A stretch of 64,000 nt of DNA from Panax quinquefolius (lineage: Eukaryota; Streptophyta; Magnoliopsida; Apiales; Araliaceae), in the NCBI GenBank assembly GCA_020205615.1, contig JAINUW010000537.1:124001-188000 (forward strand), written 5' to 3'. The position numbers were made by a program, and so were the translations under genes. Positions 1 to 10,845 of the stretch are shown here, piece after piece; within the stretch, counting starts at the first letter, position 1; each line of letters starts with the position of its first letter. The notes under the pieces were generated by a model. It ran no database searches, was not told the origin of the DNA, and saw only the letters and a list, made by a program, of their open reading frames with translations.

Positions 1-2824
1 TCAACTTATCAATGCAACTTCAGGGTATACTTTACATAGCTTTACGGATGCTTTTTCTGGTTATCACCAAATATCTATGTGTAAAGAGGATATACCGAAG
101 ATGACTTTCATTACGCATCGTTCGGTATATGCTTATAAAAAGATGACGTTTGGTTTAATAAATGCAGGAGCTACCTATCAACGGATGATGAACTTCGTCT
201 TCACGAGGCGGTTGGGCCGTAATATGGAGGTCTATGTTGGTGACATGATTGTCAAAAGTATGACTATACAAGGAGAGTTAGATGATTTAGAAGAATGTTT
301 TCAAACGTTACGTCATTACAACTTAAAGCTGAATCCTACCAAGTGCACCTTCGAACTCGGAGCTGGTAAATATCTATGTTATCTATTCAGCAAATGAGGT
401 ACTGAGGCCAATCCAGAAAAGATCTAGGCTATTTTAAACATGAAGTCCCCTCAATCTTACAAAGACATTCAACGTTTGACTGGTCAAATTGCAGCTTTGA
501 GGAGATTCATGTCAAAATAAGCAGAAAGATGTTTACCGTTCTTTGATACCTTGAGAGGGCCGAAGAATGCTAAGACATTCCAATAGACTTCGAAATGTGA
601 AGACGCCTTCCAGGGAATAAAGAAGTACTTGTCTTCGGCTCCTTTATTGGTAAAACCATCTCATGCTGAACTACTTTACCTATATTTGGTAGCTAGTTCA
701 ATGGCAGTTGGGGAAGTTTTGGTACGAGAAGTGGGGGGTAAACAACATTCGGTGTACTACGTAAGCCATGTTCTGATAGATGCTGAGACGAGGTACCCAA
801 ACCTTAAGAAATTTGCCTTTGCCTTGATTATAGCTAGTCGAAAGCTTTGACAGTATTTCCAAGGTCGTTTGATAATAATATATACGGATCAACCGTTGAA
901 GAAGGTGCTGGGGAAACCTGAAGTTTCAGGGAGACTTGCTGCATGGAATATGGAGTTGTCCCAATTTTTCATAGAGTATCATCCGCGGACTGCTATCAAA
1001 GGACAAGCTCTGGCTGATTTCATGGTGGAGTGTTCATTTTCGGAAGCTGACGATAGTTTGGAAGAAGCTGAAGTGTCTGATCGAACAGTTGCAGTACTTC
1101 AGTAGAATCCGAGTTTGTGGACGATGTATGCAGATGGATCTTCTACTTTGAACATCAGTGGAGCAGAGATTATTTTGACGATTCCGGAGGGATTCAAATT
1201 ACAACAGGCCATCAGATTTCGCTTTAGAGCAACAAATAATGAGGCAGAGTATAAAGCGGTGTTGGCAGGATTACGACTGGCGAAGAGTCTTGAAGTGCAG
1301 AAGATAATTATCTACAGTGACTCTCAATTAGTCATTAAACAAATTTCAGGAGAATATGAAGCTCGAGGATTACGCATGATTAAGTACCTAGCAGAATTGA
1401 AGGATTGACTTCAGTATTTCCTTTCTTATGAGTTTCAAGGAGTAGATCGTAATGACAACTCCATTGCCGATGCATTATCAAAATTGGCTACCACTGAGGC
1501 AAGCACATTCGATGGCTCGGTATACTTGGAAATTTTGGCACAACCAAGTATCCAGCATGAAGGGGTAATGTGCATAGAGCATTCTGACTGCTCGATGACT
1601 CCTTACTTATCTTATCAAGCAAATGGCGTACTTCCTTCGGATCAGATTCTTGCTAAGAAGGTTAAATATAAAAGTGCTAATTTCATACTTATTGATGGGG
1701 ATCATTATCGAAGGGCTTTTTCGTCACTATTATTAAAATGTTTGGTTCTATCCGAAGCGGAGTATACACTTCGAGAAGCCCACGAAGGTATCTGTGGCGA
1801 TCACATGGCTGCAAAGTCATTAGCATACAAAGTACTTCGGCAGGGCTACTATTGGCCCATAATTTTTAAGGAGGTTACTGAGTATGTGAAGAAATGTCCA
1901 AAGTGTTAATTGAATAGTCCTATCCCACATCAGCCACCAGAAGAGCTATATTCGATTTTATCTCCTATACCTTTTGCTGTCTGGGGGGTAGATATACTAG
2001 GTCTAATGCCGAAAGCTAAAGGTTAGGTCAATTTCATTATAGTAGCCATTGATTACATGACCAAATGGGTTGAAGCGAAACCACTTAGATTGATAACAGA
2101 GCAAGAATGTTTAAAGTTTTTAAAGGAATCTATAGTGTTTTGTTTCAGCATTCCAAAGGTGGTAATATCGGATAACGGACGTCAGTTTGTGGGATCAAAG
2201 TTTGAAGCATTTTTGAAGGAGTTGGGGGTTAAGCACATAAAAACTTTAGTAGCTCATCCGTAGTCTAATGGCTAGGTCGAAGTAACCAATAGGACGTTGT
2301 TAAATGGGATCAAACGCAGATTGGATGAAGATAAAGGAAGATGGCCAGAAGAGCTGCTCAACGTGTTATGGGCTTATCGGACTACAACGAGGACTACAAT
2401 GGGAGATTCACCTTTCAAGTTGGCTTACGGTACTGATGCCTTAGTCCTTGTATAGATTGGATCTACCAGTCTTCGGGTTAGTCAGTTTAATGAGATATAC
2501 AATGATGAAGGGTTGAAGGTCAATATGGATTTACTAGAAGAAGTCAGAGAGACGGCTCTGATCAAATTGGTAGCCTATCAGCGTCAGATAGCTAAACATT
2601 ATAACAAGGGGGTAAAGCTTCGAAGATTTAAAGTGGGAGATTTTATTCTTAGAGAAGTCGAAGCTTCTATGCCTCAAAATTTGGGAAAGTTAATGCCGAA
2701 TTGGGAAGGTCCTTACAAATTTGTTGAAGTACCAAAGTCAGGGACCTATCGATTAAGGGCATTAGACGGATCAGATATAAAGAATACTTGGCACGCTGGA
2801 AGGCTTTGGAAGTATTTTCAGTAG
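1..2824 (+). pseudogene. Ty3/gypsy Tat-lineage pol remnant (RT, RNase H, second RNase H, integrase)
   Basis: This is the 3' part of a retrotransposon polyprotein that copied element RNA and integrated the DNA. The RT palm lies at 77-397, where the usual YVDD is read as YVGD. A retroviral-type RNase H region follows (about 600-1100). A second RNase H beginning MYADGSS lies at about 1120-1480; a second, archaeal-type RNase H is a known mark of the Tat lineage. Integrase covers about 1780-2500, with a CPKC zinc-binding pair, a VDILG segment with the first acidic residue, and SDNGRQF with the second. The frame is broken by many single stops (for example near 1106, 1907, 2025, 2262 and 2274), so it is dead. 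The first 400 bases align with 63418-63868 of the element at the right edge, so both belong to one family. The 5' part lies outside the window. Confidence 0.9.
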
Positions 2825-3560
2825 AGATAGAATTAATATACAGAAGTTTTTAATCGTGTTAATCTTCATCAATAAAAGATTTCTTTTCTCCAAATATTGT
2901 TCTGTACAGTGGTATTCTGTCCAAAGGTGTAAGGAGGTTTGGGTGGACTTGTTTGCCTTTTGATGGTAAACCAATTATTAAGGAGATATCATGGTGTAAG
3001 GAGGTTTGGGTGGACTTGTTTGCCATTCGATGGTAAACCAATTATTAAGGAGAATTCATGGTTTAAGGAGGTTCGGGTGGACTTGCCTACCATTCAATGG
3101 TAAATTCGACCATTTAATGGCGAATTAATTGTTTGAAGTAATTTGTTAGGCCCTTTGTTGGTAAACAAGGTTCTTATGATGAACAAGCACGTTTAGAGGT
3201 TTCGGCCAGAAATATTCATCTTAAAGATGGCCAATTGATCTTTTGTAGATCTGTCTCACACTTCGGTAACGATAAGTATTGCATTGCTTTATTACCTTAT
3301 TTTGTTGAAGTGTGGAGTTCAGATTGTGTTATTGTTTGATCTTAACTGTTATATAATTTACTTGATTATTAACTAAAAATTTAAAGTTAAGTTTAAACAA
3401 GAGCTTGTACATTTTTCAAGTTGATTAATACTGAATTATTGAAACAATTATAAAGGAGTAATAAGGAATGAAGATGACTTTTCATTAATATTAAATTATT
3501 TAAAAGAAAGATAGAAATTTTTACAGAAGTTCCTAAGTCTTAAAACGAGGGAAGCCATCA
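2825..3560 (+). other. Non-coding spacer between Tat pol and the antisense gene
   Basis: No coding signal is convincing here. The stretch begins right after the pol stop and ends at the stop of the antisense gene. It holds the 67-bp tandem repeats at 2926-3111 and otherwise AT-rich unique sequence. In Tat elements this interval separates integrase from additional ORFs and the 3' LTR. Confidence 0.6.
2926..3111 (+). repeat. 67-bp tandem repeat, about 2.8 copies
   Basis: Units start at 2926, 2993 and 3060, each beginning GGTGTAAGGAGG or GGTTTAAGGAGG and containing a GGTGGACTTG word and a GATGGTAAA or CAATGGTAAA word. Copies 1 and 2 are almost identical and copy 3 is more diverged and incomplete. 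It sits just downstream of pol in the element's untranslated region. Confidence 0.85.
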
Positions 3561-5848
3561 TCAAGCGTCGTCTTCGACAAGTTTTGCCTTGCCTTTGCTT
3601 CGGAATTCTTCGTACCTTTCAGAGAACATCTGAACAATCTCCTCATTCATCTTAGTTAACTTTTGGTAGTTCATTTGGATGTCCTTGCGGAGGTCTTCGG
3701 CTAGTGAGGGACCTAAGTCTCTAAGGGCTCGAAGTTCCCTAACCTCATCTTCAATCTTCTGATGCTCCTTCAAGTGACGCAAATCCCTAGTTTCAAACTC
3801 ATTTACTTGCAGCACCAGACTTCGATTGGTTTTGGCCAGGGTATCACTTTTCTGAACAAGGACTTCATTCCTTTGAACTAGATCCACATTCAGGTTAGTA
3901 ATTACCTGGTGGTCCGCCTTAACCTTCTCTCATTGATCCTTGGTCTGAGCAAGATCTTTCTGAAGACACTCATTATTGAACTGGGTGATGTTATGATCAC
4001 CTATTTCCTTTGCTACAACAGACTTTACTATGGCATTTTCTCTTCGGGCAGCATCCTCTTTAGCTTCAGCTTCTTTATATTTGGGACGGAGGTGCCCGAA
4101 GACAGCGTTTGCCTACATGTGTTCAGCATTAGTCTATTAGTTTCAGATAAATGAGCAAGAAGGTATGTAATGAATTTAAAAAGTAACTTACTTTTGCCTG
4201 AAACTTCATACCTTCATCAATCAAGTCCATGATTAAGCTATTTCCAAACTGATGGTGGTGGGTATCACAGACAAATGAATTATAAAGCTGGAAAGGGAAA
4301 TTTTCATTTAATTTAAGCCATATCGTAGGGAATGCTATGGCCTCGTACCTTGTTTCAGAAGAAAATGGCCCTGGCCTTGGTGGAGAGGTTGTGGGTTGTT
4401 CGGGAGGCGGTGGTGGTTGGGTATATGCAGTTCGTGGTGGTGATGGTTGGGTAGGTATAGATTCAAGTATTTGTTTTGGTTGATCACTTGAAGAATGTTT
4501 CCTTTTGCGAATAAGGGAGGGAGTGGGCTCTGCTTGCTCCTCGAGCTCCTCTTCAGAAACAACAATCTCCACAGGTACAACTGGGGGAAGATCAGCTTTA
4601 GAAGAAGGCACTCTGAGTTCTTCGGCAGTAAGGGGAGTTACCTTAGTCCTCCTCTTTTTGGTATGAAGAACTCGCGTTCATTCGTCCAGAGGCATGTCCA
4701 ACAAACTTTCGCTGAAGGTGGATGAAGGAGCAGGTTTAGTCTTTCTAACAGCTCTTTTCTTCAGATGAGGGGGAACAGATTCTATTGTGGTAGGGGGTTC
4801 AGCAGTTTGGGGGTCAATTGGTTGAGCTTCATCACTAGAAGGTTCGTCGGGAGCTTCTGAAACTTTTCCAGACATAAATTCTTCAAGATCTTTTATGTCT
4901 AAAGAAGTCGACTTGATCAAAGATACTACAAAGGATGAAAAACAATTATTTAGAATAATTGTTGGTAGAAATTGGAAAAATTATGCACCAAGTTGGGTTC
5001 AGGACTTATATTTATGGTCATACAACCATGCTTTCTTGTTCAGAAGTCCAAAGCTCCATTCCTTCATGGGAATCCTCTCCAAAAAACTCACCGATAATTT
5101 CCCTCACACGTTCCTCTAAAATATCTCCGAAGTTAGCAGAAATACGCTCGGAGATGGTCCAATCAGGAACAAAGGAGATTTTGCGTCCTTTGATGAAGAA
5201 CCATTCCTTGTTCCATCCCTTGTTTCTCGAGGGAGTGTCCATCAGGGGTCGTTTCTCGAATTTGGAATTGAGTTTGGGGGATTGTTTGCTCAGCATCTTG
5301 AAACCTCGTTCCCGGGATTTACCAGCTGAGAAGAGAGTAAAGAAGAGGTCAATAGCAGGGGGAATCCCTAGTTCATGGCAGAAGGCTATAAATGCCAGAA
5401 TGTGTATGTAGGAGTTGGGTACTAATTGGGAAAATCCCACACCTATGAACCCTAGCAAAGTAACAGCGAAGGTATGGAGAGGTAGGCAAACTCCCTTTTC
5501 AAGAAGGGTCACCGGCATGGTAGTCCAGCCTTCAGGACGCTGGTACATTCTTTCCATAGAAGATGGAGCCCTTACCAGGTGAGTATCTGGAATCTGGTAG
5601 CTAATCCAGATGTTGCGCAGCTCAGTCTCGGTAACGATGGAGGGGGTATTGGCATGGGAAAAGTGTTCTTCACTCTTGAAGAACTCTGAAGGGTTTGGTG
5701 AGGGTTTTGATGATGGATTTTTGCTTGTGGTCGCAATCGATTTGGTGTTAGAGCCCGAAGCCCCTTTGGTAGGGCTTGGGCTAGGAGGAACAGAGGTAAT
5801 GGGAGTCACCTCGAGAAGGATGTCTTGACTAGATTCCTGAGAAGGCAT
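3561..5848 (-). pseudogene. Antisense additional gene of the Tat element (PF04195-like domain plus coiled coil), three exons
   Basis: Read on the minus strand, exon 1 is 5848-5092, exon 2 is 4925-4192 and exon 3 is 4112-3561. The introns have GTGAGT...TTTGTAG (5091-4926) and GTAAGT...ATGTAG (4191-4113) borders. Phases agree (1 and 0), and the sum is 2043 nt or 680 codons plus stop. Only two in-frame stops remain, TGA at 4680-4678 and at 3932-3930. The N-terminal half (about residues 60-250, including QLVPNSYIHILAF) resembles the family called putative gypsy-type transposon (PF04195). The middle is proline-rich and acidic, and the C-terminus (about residues 510-670) is a long charged coiled coil. 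Antisense extra ORFs between integrase and the 3' LTR are known in Tat elements; their function is unknown. The start is the ATG at 5848-5846. The exon model is inferred from sequence only. Confidence 0.75.
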
Positions 5849-5949
5849 TGATGGAGATTTGCAGAGAAAGAAATAAGAGAAAGAAGAAATCTCAAAACGT
5901 CTGGAATTCGGATAGCTGGTAAAACTTTTAAATTGGGGATAAAGAAAGC

Positions 5950-5960
5950 TCTTATAAGGG
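5950..5960 (-). promoter_or_regulatory. TATA-box candidate for the antisense gene
   Basis: The minus strand reads CCCTTATAAG about 105 nt upstream of the ATG at 5848, a normal distance for a plant core promoter plus a short leader. A comparable TATA word lies upstream of the antisense start in the second Tat remnant (19160-19172), which supports function. No transcript evidence is available. Confidence 0.45.
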
Positions 5961-6210
5961 CGGGCTTATCAGTTGTTCGCAAAGCTCAAGGGTCGCGTAT
6001 TTAATGCCAGTAATGATGGCGAATTTGGAGAGTTGCAATCCGGATTCAAAATTTTTTATCACTTGGGCTTCCGGTCTTATCCTGTTTTGATTATTTGGAC
6101 TTCACCGAATGGACCTTGGTACTTTATTCTTTGGGCCCTATCTGATATTGCCCCAATTCTTTTACCATCATGGACCGTTTATACTCTTCTATTAAACAAG
6201 TTTGTTTGAT

Positions 6211-6226
6211 AAAAGACTGGGTGCAA
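6211..6226 (+). promoter_or_regulatory. Polypurine tract of the Tat element
   Basis: The AAAAGACTGGGTGCAA run lies directly before the TG of the LTR at 6227. The same AGAGACTGGGGGCAA-type tract precedes the LTRs at 7010 and 19376, so three Tat elements share this plus-strand priming site. Confidence 0.7.
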
Positions 6227-6710
6227 TGTTGGGCCATGATATTTTTTACATATTGGGTCGAATCTCTAGGCCAAATCCATTGGGTCATTTTGAATGGGTC
6301 CTAAAAGTATTGGACTTAGTCATTGTGCCGAAGCCAATGGGTAAATAATATTTCCATTTAGGCTTTGACCGGTAATGATAACCAAGATAATAGTTGACTG
6401 ATATGTCTGCAAGGCATTAATGTGGATGGGATTTAGTCGCCGGCAGTGGCAAACAGTGATGGGATGGAGCAGGTGGGTTGCATGTAGTCGGCTGAGGTCA
6501 TGACAGGTTGGGGGAACGTACCCAAAGGAACTAGTATATGATATTTTCTTATCTCAAAACACTAGAGTTATTATCCTCTGTAATGCACCTTGTATCGCCT
6601 CACATCGACTCTCATATTTGGAGCTATCCCGACGGTCCAAGCCATCAAAGCTTCGGTATTGACTTGTTGAAATGCGAGTTGATCGACGCGCCTATATGAT
6701 TGATTGAGTC
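6227..6710 (+). repeat. 3' LTR of Tat element 1 (3' end approximate)
   Basis: The LTR starts TGTTGGGCCATGAT, like the 5' LTR at 59583 (TGTTGGGCCATAAT). The two share blocks including the TTTGACCGGTAAT region and the GAGCTATCCC...GACTTGTTGAA region near the end. After about 6700 the match fades before the expected GGCGTTAACA terminus, so the last part is missing or diverged. The right border is uncertain by about 20 bases. Confidence 0.75.
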
Positions 6711-7009
6711 TTTGAGCCACCACACTAGTAACGAATTCAGCCAGCGAAGGGATAAAAGTTTAAGCTTTTATATCATTGAAGTGCTTTAAAGGCGGCTTCA
6801 GTTTCATCATCAACCACAGACTGAAGAAAATTAAAGGATTCAATTCTTATACATGTGCCAACGTGCTCATCTACGAGGGATAAAAATTCAGATGATAAAA
6901 ATCCTGAAAGAATGAACATTCTACGGATAAAAATCCCAAGGATAAAATCACACGGAGTCTTTTTGAATACTCTTTTATTTATATCTTATAAATAAGAGAC
7001 TGGGGGCAA
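6711..7009 (+). mobile_element. 3' untranslated remnant of a second Tat-like element
   Basis: No reading frame is recognisable. The segment ends in the polypurine tract AGAGACTGGGGGCAA (6995-7009) directly before an LTR start, so it is read as the 3' end of another element joined to the end of Tat element 1. GGATAAAAAT-type words recur in it. Confidence 0.45.
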
Positions 7010-7539
7010 TGTTGGAGTGTGGTTATTTGGTACTAGCAAAGGTGTAACCCAATTTATTTAATGGTCTAGATTTGGTGTTTACCCATAATATATTTATTTT
7101 GACAGCGAGAGAGACCTTATTAAAATAAGATTGTGTTTCCTTATTTGGTGGGATAATGGGGTTTAATTTGGAAAGGAATCTATCAACCATTAATTGTTGT
7201 TATAAAGTGATTCTACAAAGGACTCCTACTCCTAATTGGATTCAGGTGGATATGGCATCTATAAAAACAATAAGGGGAGGAGACAGAGGACAAGAAAAAA
7301 AAGGACACAAAAGATACAACACAAATACACTACTTGTACTCCCAATATTATTATAGTGGATTACTCTCTCTCCATGGTTTTTTCCCAATCAGGTTTTCGT
7401 GTAAATCTTGTGTTCATACTTTATATTCCTTTATTTACGCTTATATGAGCGTATTCAACAATACAATCAACCGTTAGCACGATTTTGGCCTGCTATTTTG
7501 GGTGATTTCGTCAGGCGTTAACAAAATTTGGCATTAACA
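7010..7539 (+). repeat. Tat-like 3' LTR abutting the SUVR5 copy
   Basis: The LTR starts TGTTGGAGTGTGG after a Tat-type polypurine tract and ends GGCATTAACA at 7539, resembling the GGCGTTAACA ends of the other Tat LTRs here. SUVR5-like coding sequence begins at the next base. This suggests a Tat element inserted into the SUVR5 copy, with its 5' part and 5' LTR lost or displaced. An alternative end is GGCGTTAACA at 7523. Confidence 0.6.
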
Positions 7540-8077
7540 TGCAAAAGCTTGTTGTTAGTATCATAAATATCATCAATCAATTACATAGTGAGGCTCTGAT
7601 AAAGACTGCTCGTAATGTAACTATTTGGAAGGAATTTCCAATGGAGGCTTCCCACTATAAAGATTACTCTGATATTGGAAGTCTTATTTTGAAACTTCAG
7701 AATGTGATAATGCAGTGCTACTTAAGCTCTTACTGGTCTTAAAACTCTTTGCAGTCCTGGGTGAAAAGATGTCAGAATGCTGATAGTGCAGAATCTGTTG
7801 GAATGCTGAAGGAGGAGTTAGTTGATTCTATTATGTGGAACGAAGTACACTTGCTCTTTAATGGAGATGCACAGTTGGAGTTCAACTTTGATTGGAAAAC
7901 CTGGGAACAGGAGGTTATGAAATCATTTTCAATGTCACATACCATAGCTAATCATGGAGATATGGAATAGCATTGTAATGATAGTCCTTTAGCAGTGGAG
8001 CTTCAGATAAGTAGGAAGAGGCCCAAGCTGGTAGTTTGTCATGCTGAGGCACATACCTTACAGGTTATAACCCAGTG
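7540..8077 (+). pseudogene. SUVR5: SUVR5-like histone methyltransferase pseudogene, upstream fragment
   Basis: The translation follows the region before the zinc fingers of SUVR5, a plant H3K9 methyltransferase with C2H2 fingers and a C-terminal SET domain. Recognisable segments are QLHSEALIKTARNVTIWKEF, SWVKRCQNADSAESV, LKEELVDSIMWNEVH and ISRKRPKL. The fragment is colinear with single stops at 7741 and 7968 and a small insertion near 7560. It has no start codon context and no SET domain. It stops at 8077, where the copia element entered, and continues at 17067. The match rests on recall of the family, not on a database search. Confidence 0.75.
8073..8077. repeat. Target-site duplication CAGTG of the copia element (left copy)
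   Basis: CAGTG at 8073-8077 directly precedes the LTR TG, and CAGTG recurs at 17062-17066 directly after the last CA. Removing the element and one copy rejoins the SUVR5-like reading. Confidence 0.9.
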
Positions 8078-9960
8078 TGAAATTAGTATGCATACAAGCT
8101 AATCATGTTTGATGATAAAGCATATACTTTGTAACAATCTTATTCATTTATTAATAAAAAGTATTAATTTATTAAAGGCTTTTAATTATCTACATGATGT
8201 TATTTTATAATATGTTATAAACCCATAGTTTTAAGCAATGCTTTTAGAATAATGATGATGATCATTCTAATAAGGTCTAAATTCTTTGAAAGCTTAAAAC
8301 TAAAATAGTTCCCAATCGTTGGATTACTAAATTTGGGATTAGTGAATCCGGATAGATTGGTATATAAGTTGCTTGCTCTTTGGATGAGGATGATTAATCT
8401 CATGATCATTTGTGTGGAGACACTAAAGCAAGTATGTAGGTGCTTATTAGAGAATAAGTTCACTGAACGTGGCTCGCTAAGGAATACTTAATGGAGTTTT
8501 ACTTGCCTGTCAATAGGAATTCCTGTTGTGGTAGTAGTACAAGTGATCTTTGGACTTGAGATCATCATAGTATCTTGTGTATGATGAGTTATACTTTGAA
8601 TTATTCCTTAAGACCCTTAGGGTATATCAAAGGGTATGCTTGGGTATAATAAGTTGTACATGGAGATAATGTATGATCAATAAAGAATCTACTACTTCTA
8701 GTAAAAGAAGAGAAATGTCTTATGTGATTCGATAAATGACAACCTAGTAGTCCTTGGCCAAGGCAGATTGAAATTAGAAAGGAGTTTCTAATTTGCATTA
8801 TTTGGGGTTCTGTATTTAAGAGTCGAAATACGTATAATTAAATAAAATAAGACTTGACAGTAATTCCATGTCTTATATTTAATTGGGACATTGTATGATG
8901 GAAGGATTGAATTATACAGTAATTATTTACTCAAAGGTTCTTTTATGATTAATGTTGAAATCTATATTATCTAGAAAGTCGTTGATCGCTAGGGAGGCTT
9001 ATCCCTATTGTAGAATAAATATTATTTATTTAAATAAATTATTAGTTTAATTTATTTATTTAAATAAGATTAGAATTATTCTAATTGATTTATTCACAAT
9101 GGGGTTTAATATGGAGAACCTAAAGGGTCACACCATAAAAGGAAGAATAATTATTTAAGAAGTTAATGGCATAATCGTAATAATATGTTAAGTATATTTA
9201 ATTTAATCTATGGTGATAGAATAAATTAAATAGCTTAATATTTATTAATTAATATTTTAGAAATATTAAATATAAATTAATAAGAGGAGTCTTATTAATA
9301 TTCTTACAATTATTATTATTTTAATTTCTAAAAGAGTTTAGGAATTAATTTAATATAAGTACTCTCATTTATTCTTAATAGGATTAGGAGGGAAAATTAG
9401 TTAAAGGAGTTTAATTAATTATCCTTAATAAGATTAGGGAGCTTAATTAATTAAAAGAATTTAATTAATTAAAATAAAACCTAATTCCTTAATTGTTAAG
9501 GAGGGTTGCCCACATCTATAAATAAGAGGAGTCTTATTATGGGTGAGGGGTGGTTGACGTATTCTTAGAATACGTAAATCCAATAGTTGAAGAGTACACC
9601 CCTTTCTATGAGAGATAGAAAAACTAGGATTTTGCCAAATACCCATCTTCTTGAATTCTTCTTCTTCCTTGGTGGATCACCTCTAGAGGCCAAACACTTG
9701 GGTGGCTAACGTTTATCAAAGGAAGGAACAAAACCCGGTGGATTCAAGTTGAACGCGAAAAAGATTGGAGGTGAACTTGTACCTGAGGAAGCTCGGATCT
9801 TCAAGGGTATGATTCTTGTTCTTTCTTTTTCGTTTAATTAATAATTATGCATAAAGGGTGATCCGGGTTTATGGTTTGTAAAATTTTAAAACTCTGATTT
9901 TAAACGTTTCCACTAATTTTGTGCAATTTGATTGCGTTCCTGAATATTACAAACCTAACA
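8078..9960 (+). repeat. Copia 5' LTR (1883 bp)
   Basis: The LTR begins TGAAATTAGTATG and ends AAACCTAACA, with the primer binding site one base downstream. It is unusually rich in short perfect hairpins with loops GGAG, AGAG, TAG or TTA (for example 8771-8794, 9276-9299, 9521-9538 and 9557-9575). The TATA box is at 9517-9524, so most of the LTR is U3. Confidence 0.92.
9517..9524 (+). promoter_or_regulatory. TATA box of the copia 5' LTR
   Basis: TATAAATA overlaps the left arm of the hairpin AATAAGA-GGAG-TCTTATT. Its position about 440 bp before the LTR end is normal for U3/R. The 3' LTR has the same word at 16618-16625. Confidence 0.6.
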
Positions 9961-9961
9961 G

Positions 9962-9974
9962 TGGTATCAGAGCC
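9962..9974 (+). promoter_or_regulatory. Copia primer binding site (initiator tRNA-Met)
   Basis: TGGTATCAGAGCC follows the LTR end with one spacer base and is the standard complement of the plant initiator tRNA-Met 3' end. Confidence 0.93.
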
Positions 9975-10361
9975 AAACCTTTATGCGAATTATTAATTGT
10001 TTTAATTTGATATGTATGTTGATATGTGTTTAGAACAATTTAATTAGGCATAATTTATTGAATAAATTTTTTTTAAAAAAACGCAAATTCCGTGATTTCT
10101 GATTCGCAAATTCGTGGGCCGTGGTCATCATTATATGTATAATGATTATATGATTTCTTATATCAGAGATTCACGAATTTGGAAGCATGTCATGTTTTCT
10201 TGGCATTAATATGTTTCTGAGATTCACGGTTTGCCAGCGATTCACGGTTTAATTCATCTTTTTATATATTTATGATTTTGCAAGATTTCTTTTTCGTGAA
10301 TCATTAAAAGTTTATATATATTATGGTAATATATATAAAAAGTTAATTTTATATGACAATA

Positions 10362-10396
<35 letters not shown>

Positions 10397-10412
10397 ATAT
10401 TAATAATTTTAT

Positions 10413-10845
10413 AATTAAAATAAAAGTTTATTTTAATTTTAAAATAAAAAGTTTATTTTAATTTTAAAATTAGATTTCATGCTAACTAATTAGAGTTGGA
10501 ATTTGATTTCATGATAACTAATTGGAGTTGAAATTGGATTGCCTAATTTCCTTAAATAAAGGAGTTTATTTAGATATGAAATAAGATTTCATATTATTCA
10601 AAATAAAAGAGTTTATTTGTGAATAGGAAAGAGAATCAAGTGTTTTCTTTAATAAAGGAGTTTATTTTATTTATTTTATCATGGAATTAGATTCCATAAT
10701 TAATTAAAATAAAGGAGTTTATTTTGATTAAAGATTTTGATTAGAATAAAATAGTTTATTTTATTGAAAATTAAATAAATTAAAATAAAATAATTTTATT
10801 TTGATTTAAATTTGGATTAAATAAAAAGGAGTTTATTTTGATTCA
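10413..10845 (+). repeat. String of short self-complementary hairpins in the copia leader
   Basis: Successive palindromes include AATTAAAATAAA-AG-TTTATTTTAATT (10413-10438), AAATAAA-GGAG-TTTATTT near 10554-10571, GAAAT-AAG-ATTTC (10578-10590), an AGAG-loop hairpin near 10600-10620, GGAG hairpins near 10652 and 10706-10730, and ATGGAAT-TAG-ATTCCAT (10681-10697). Stem sequences differ while loop words recur. Confidence 0.75.

Noticed and set aside
9461..9646. Minus-strand 61-codon frame, repeated at 16562-16747
   Set aside because: It lies across TATA box and hairpins of the copia LTR on the opposite strand and is present only because the LTR is duplicated.
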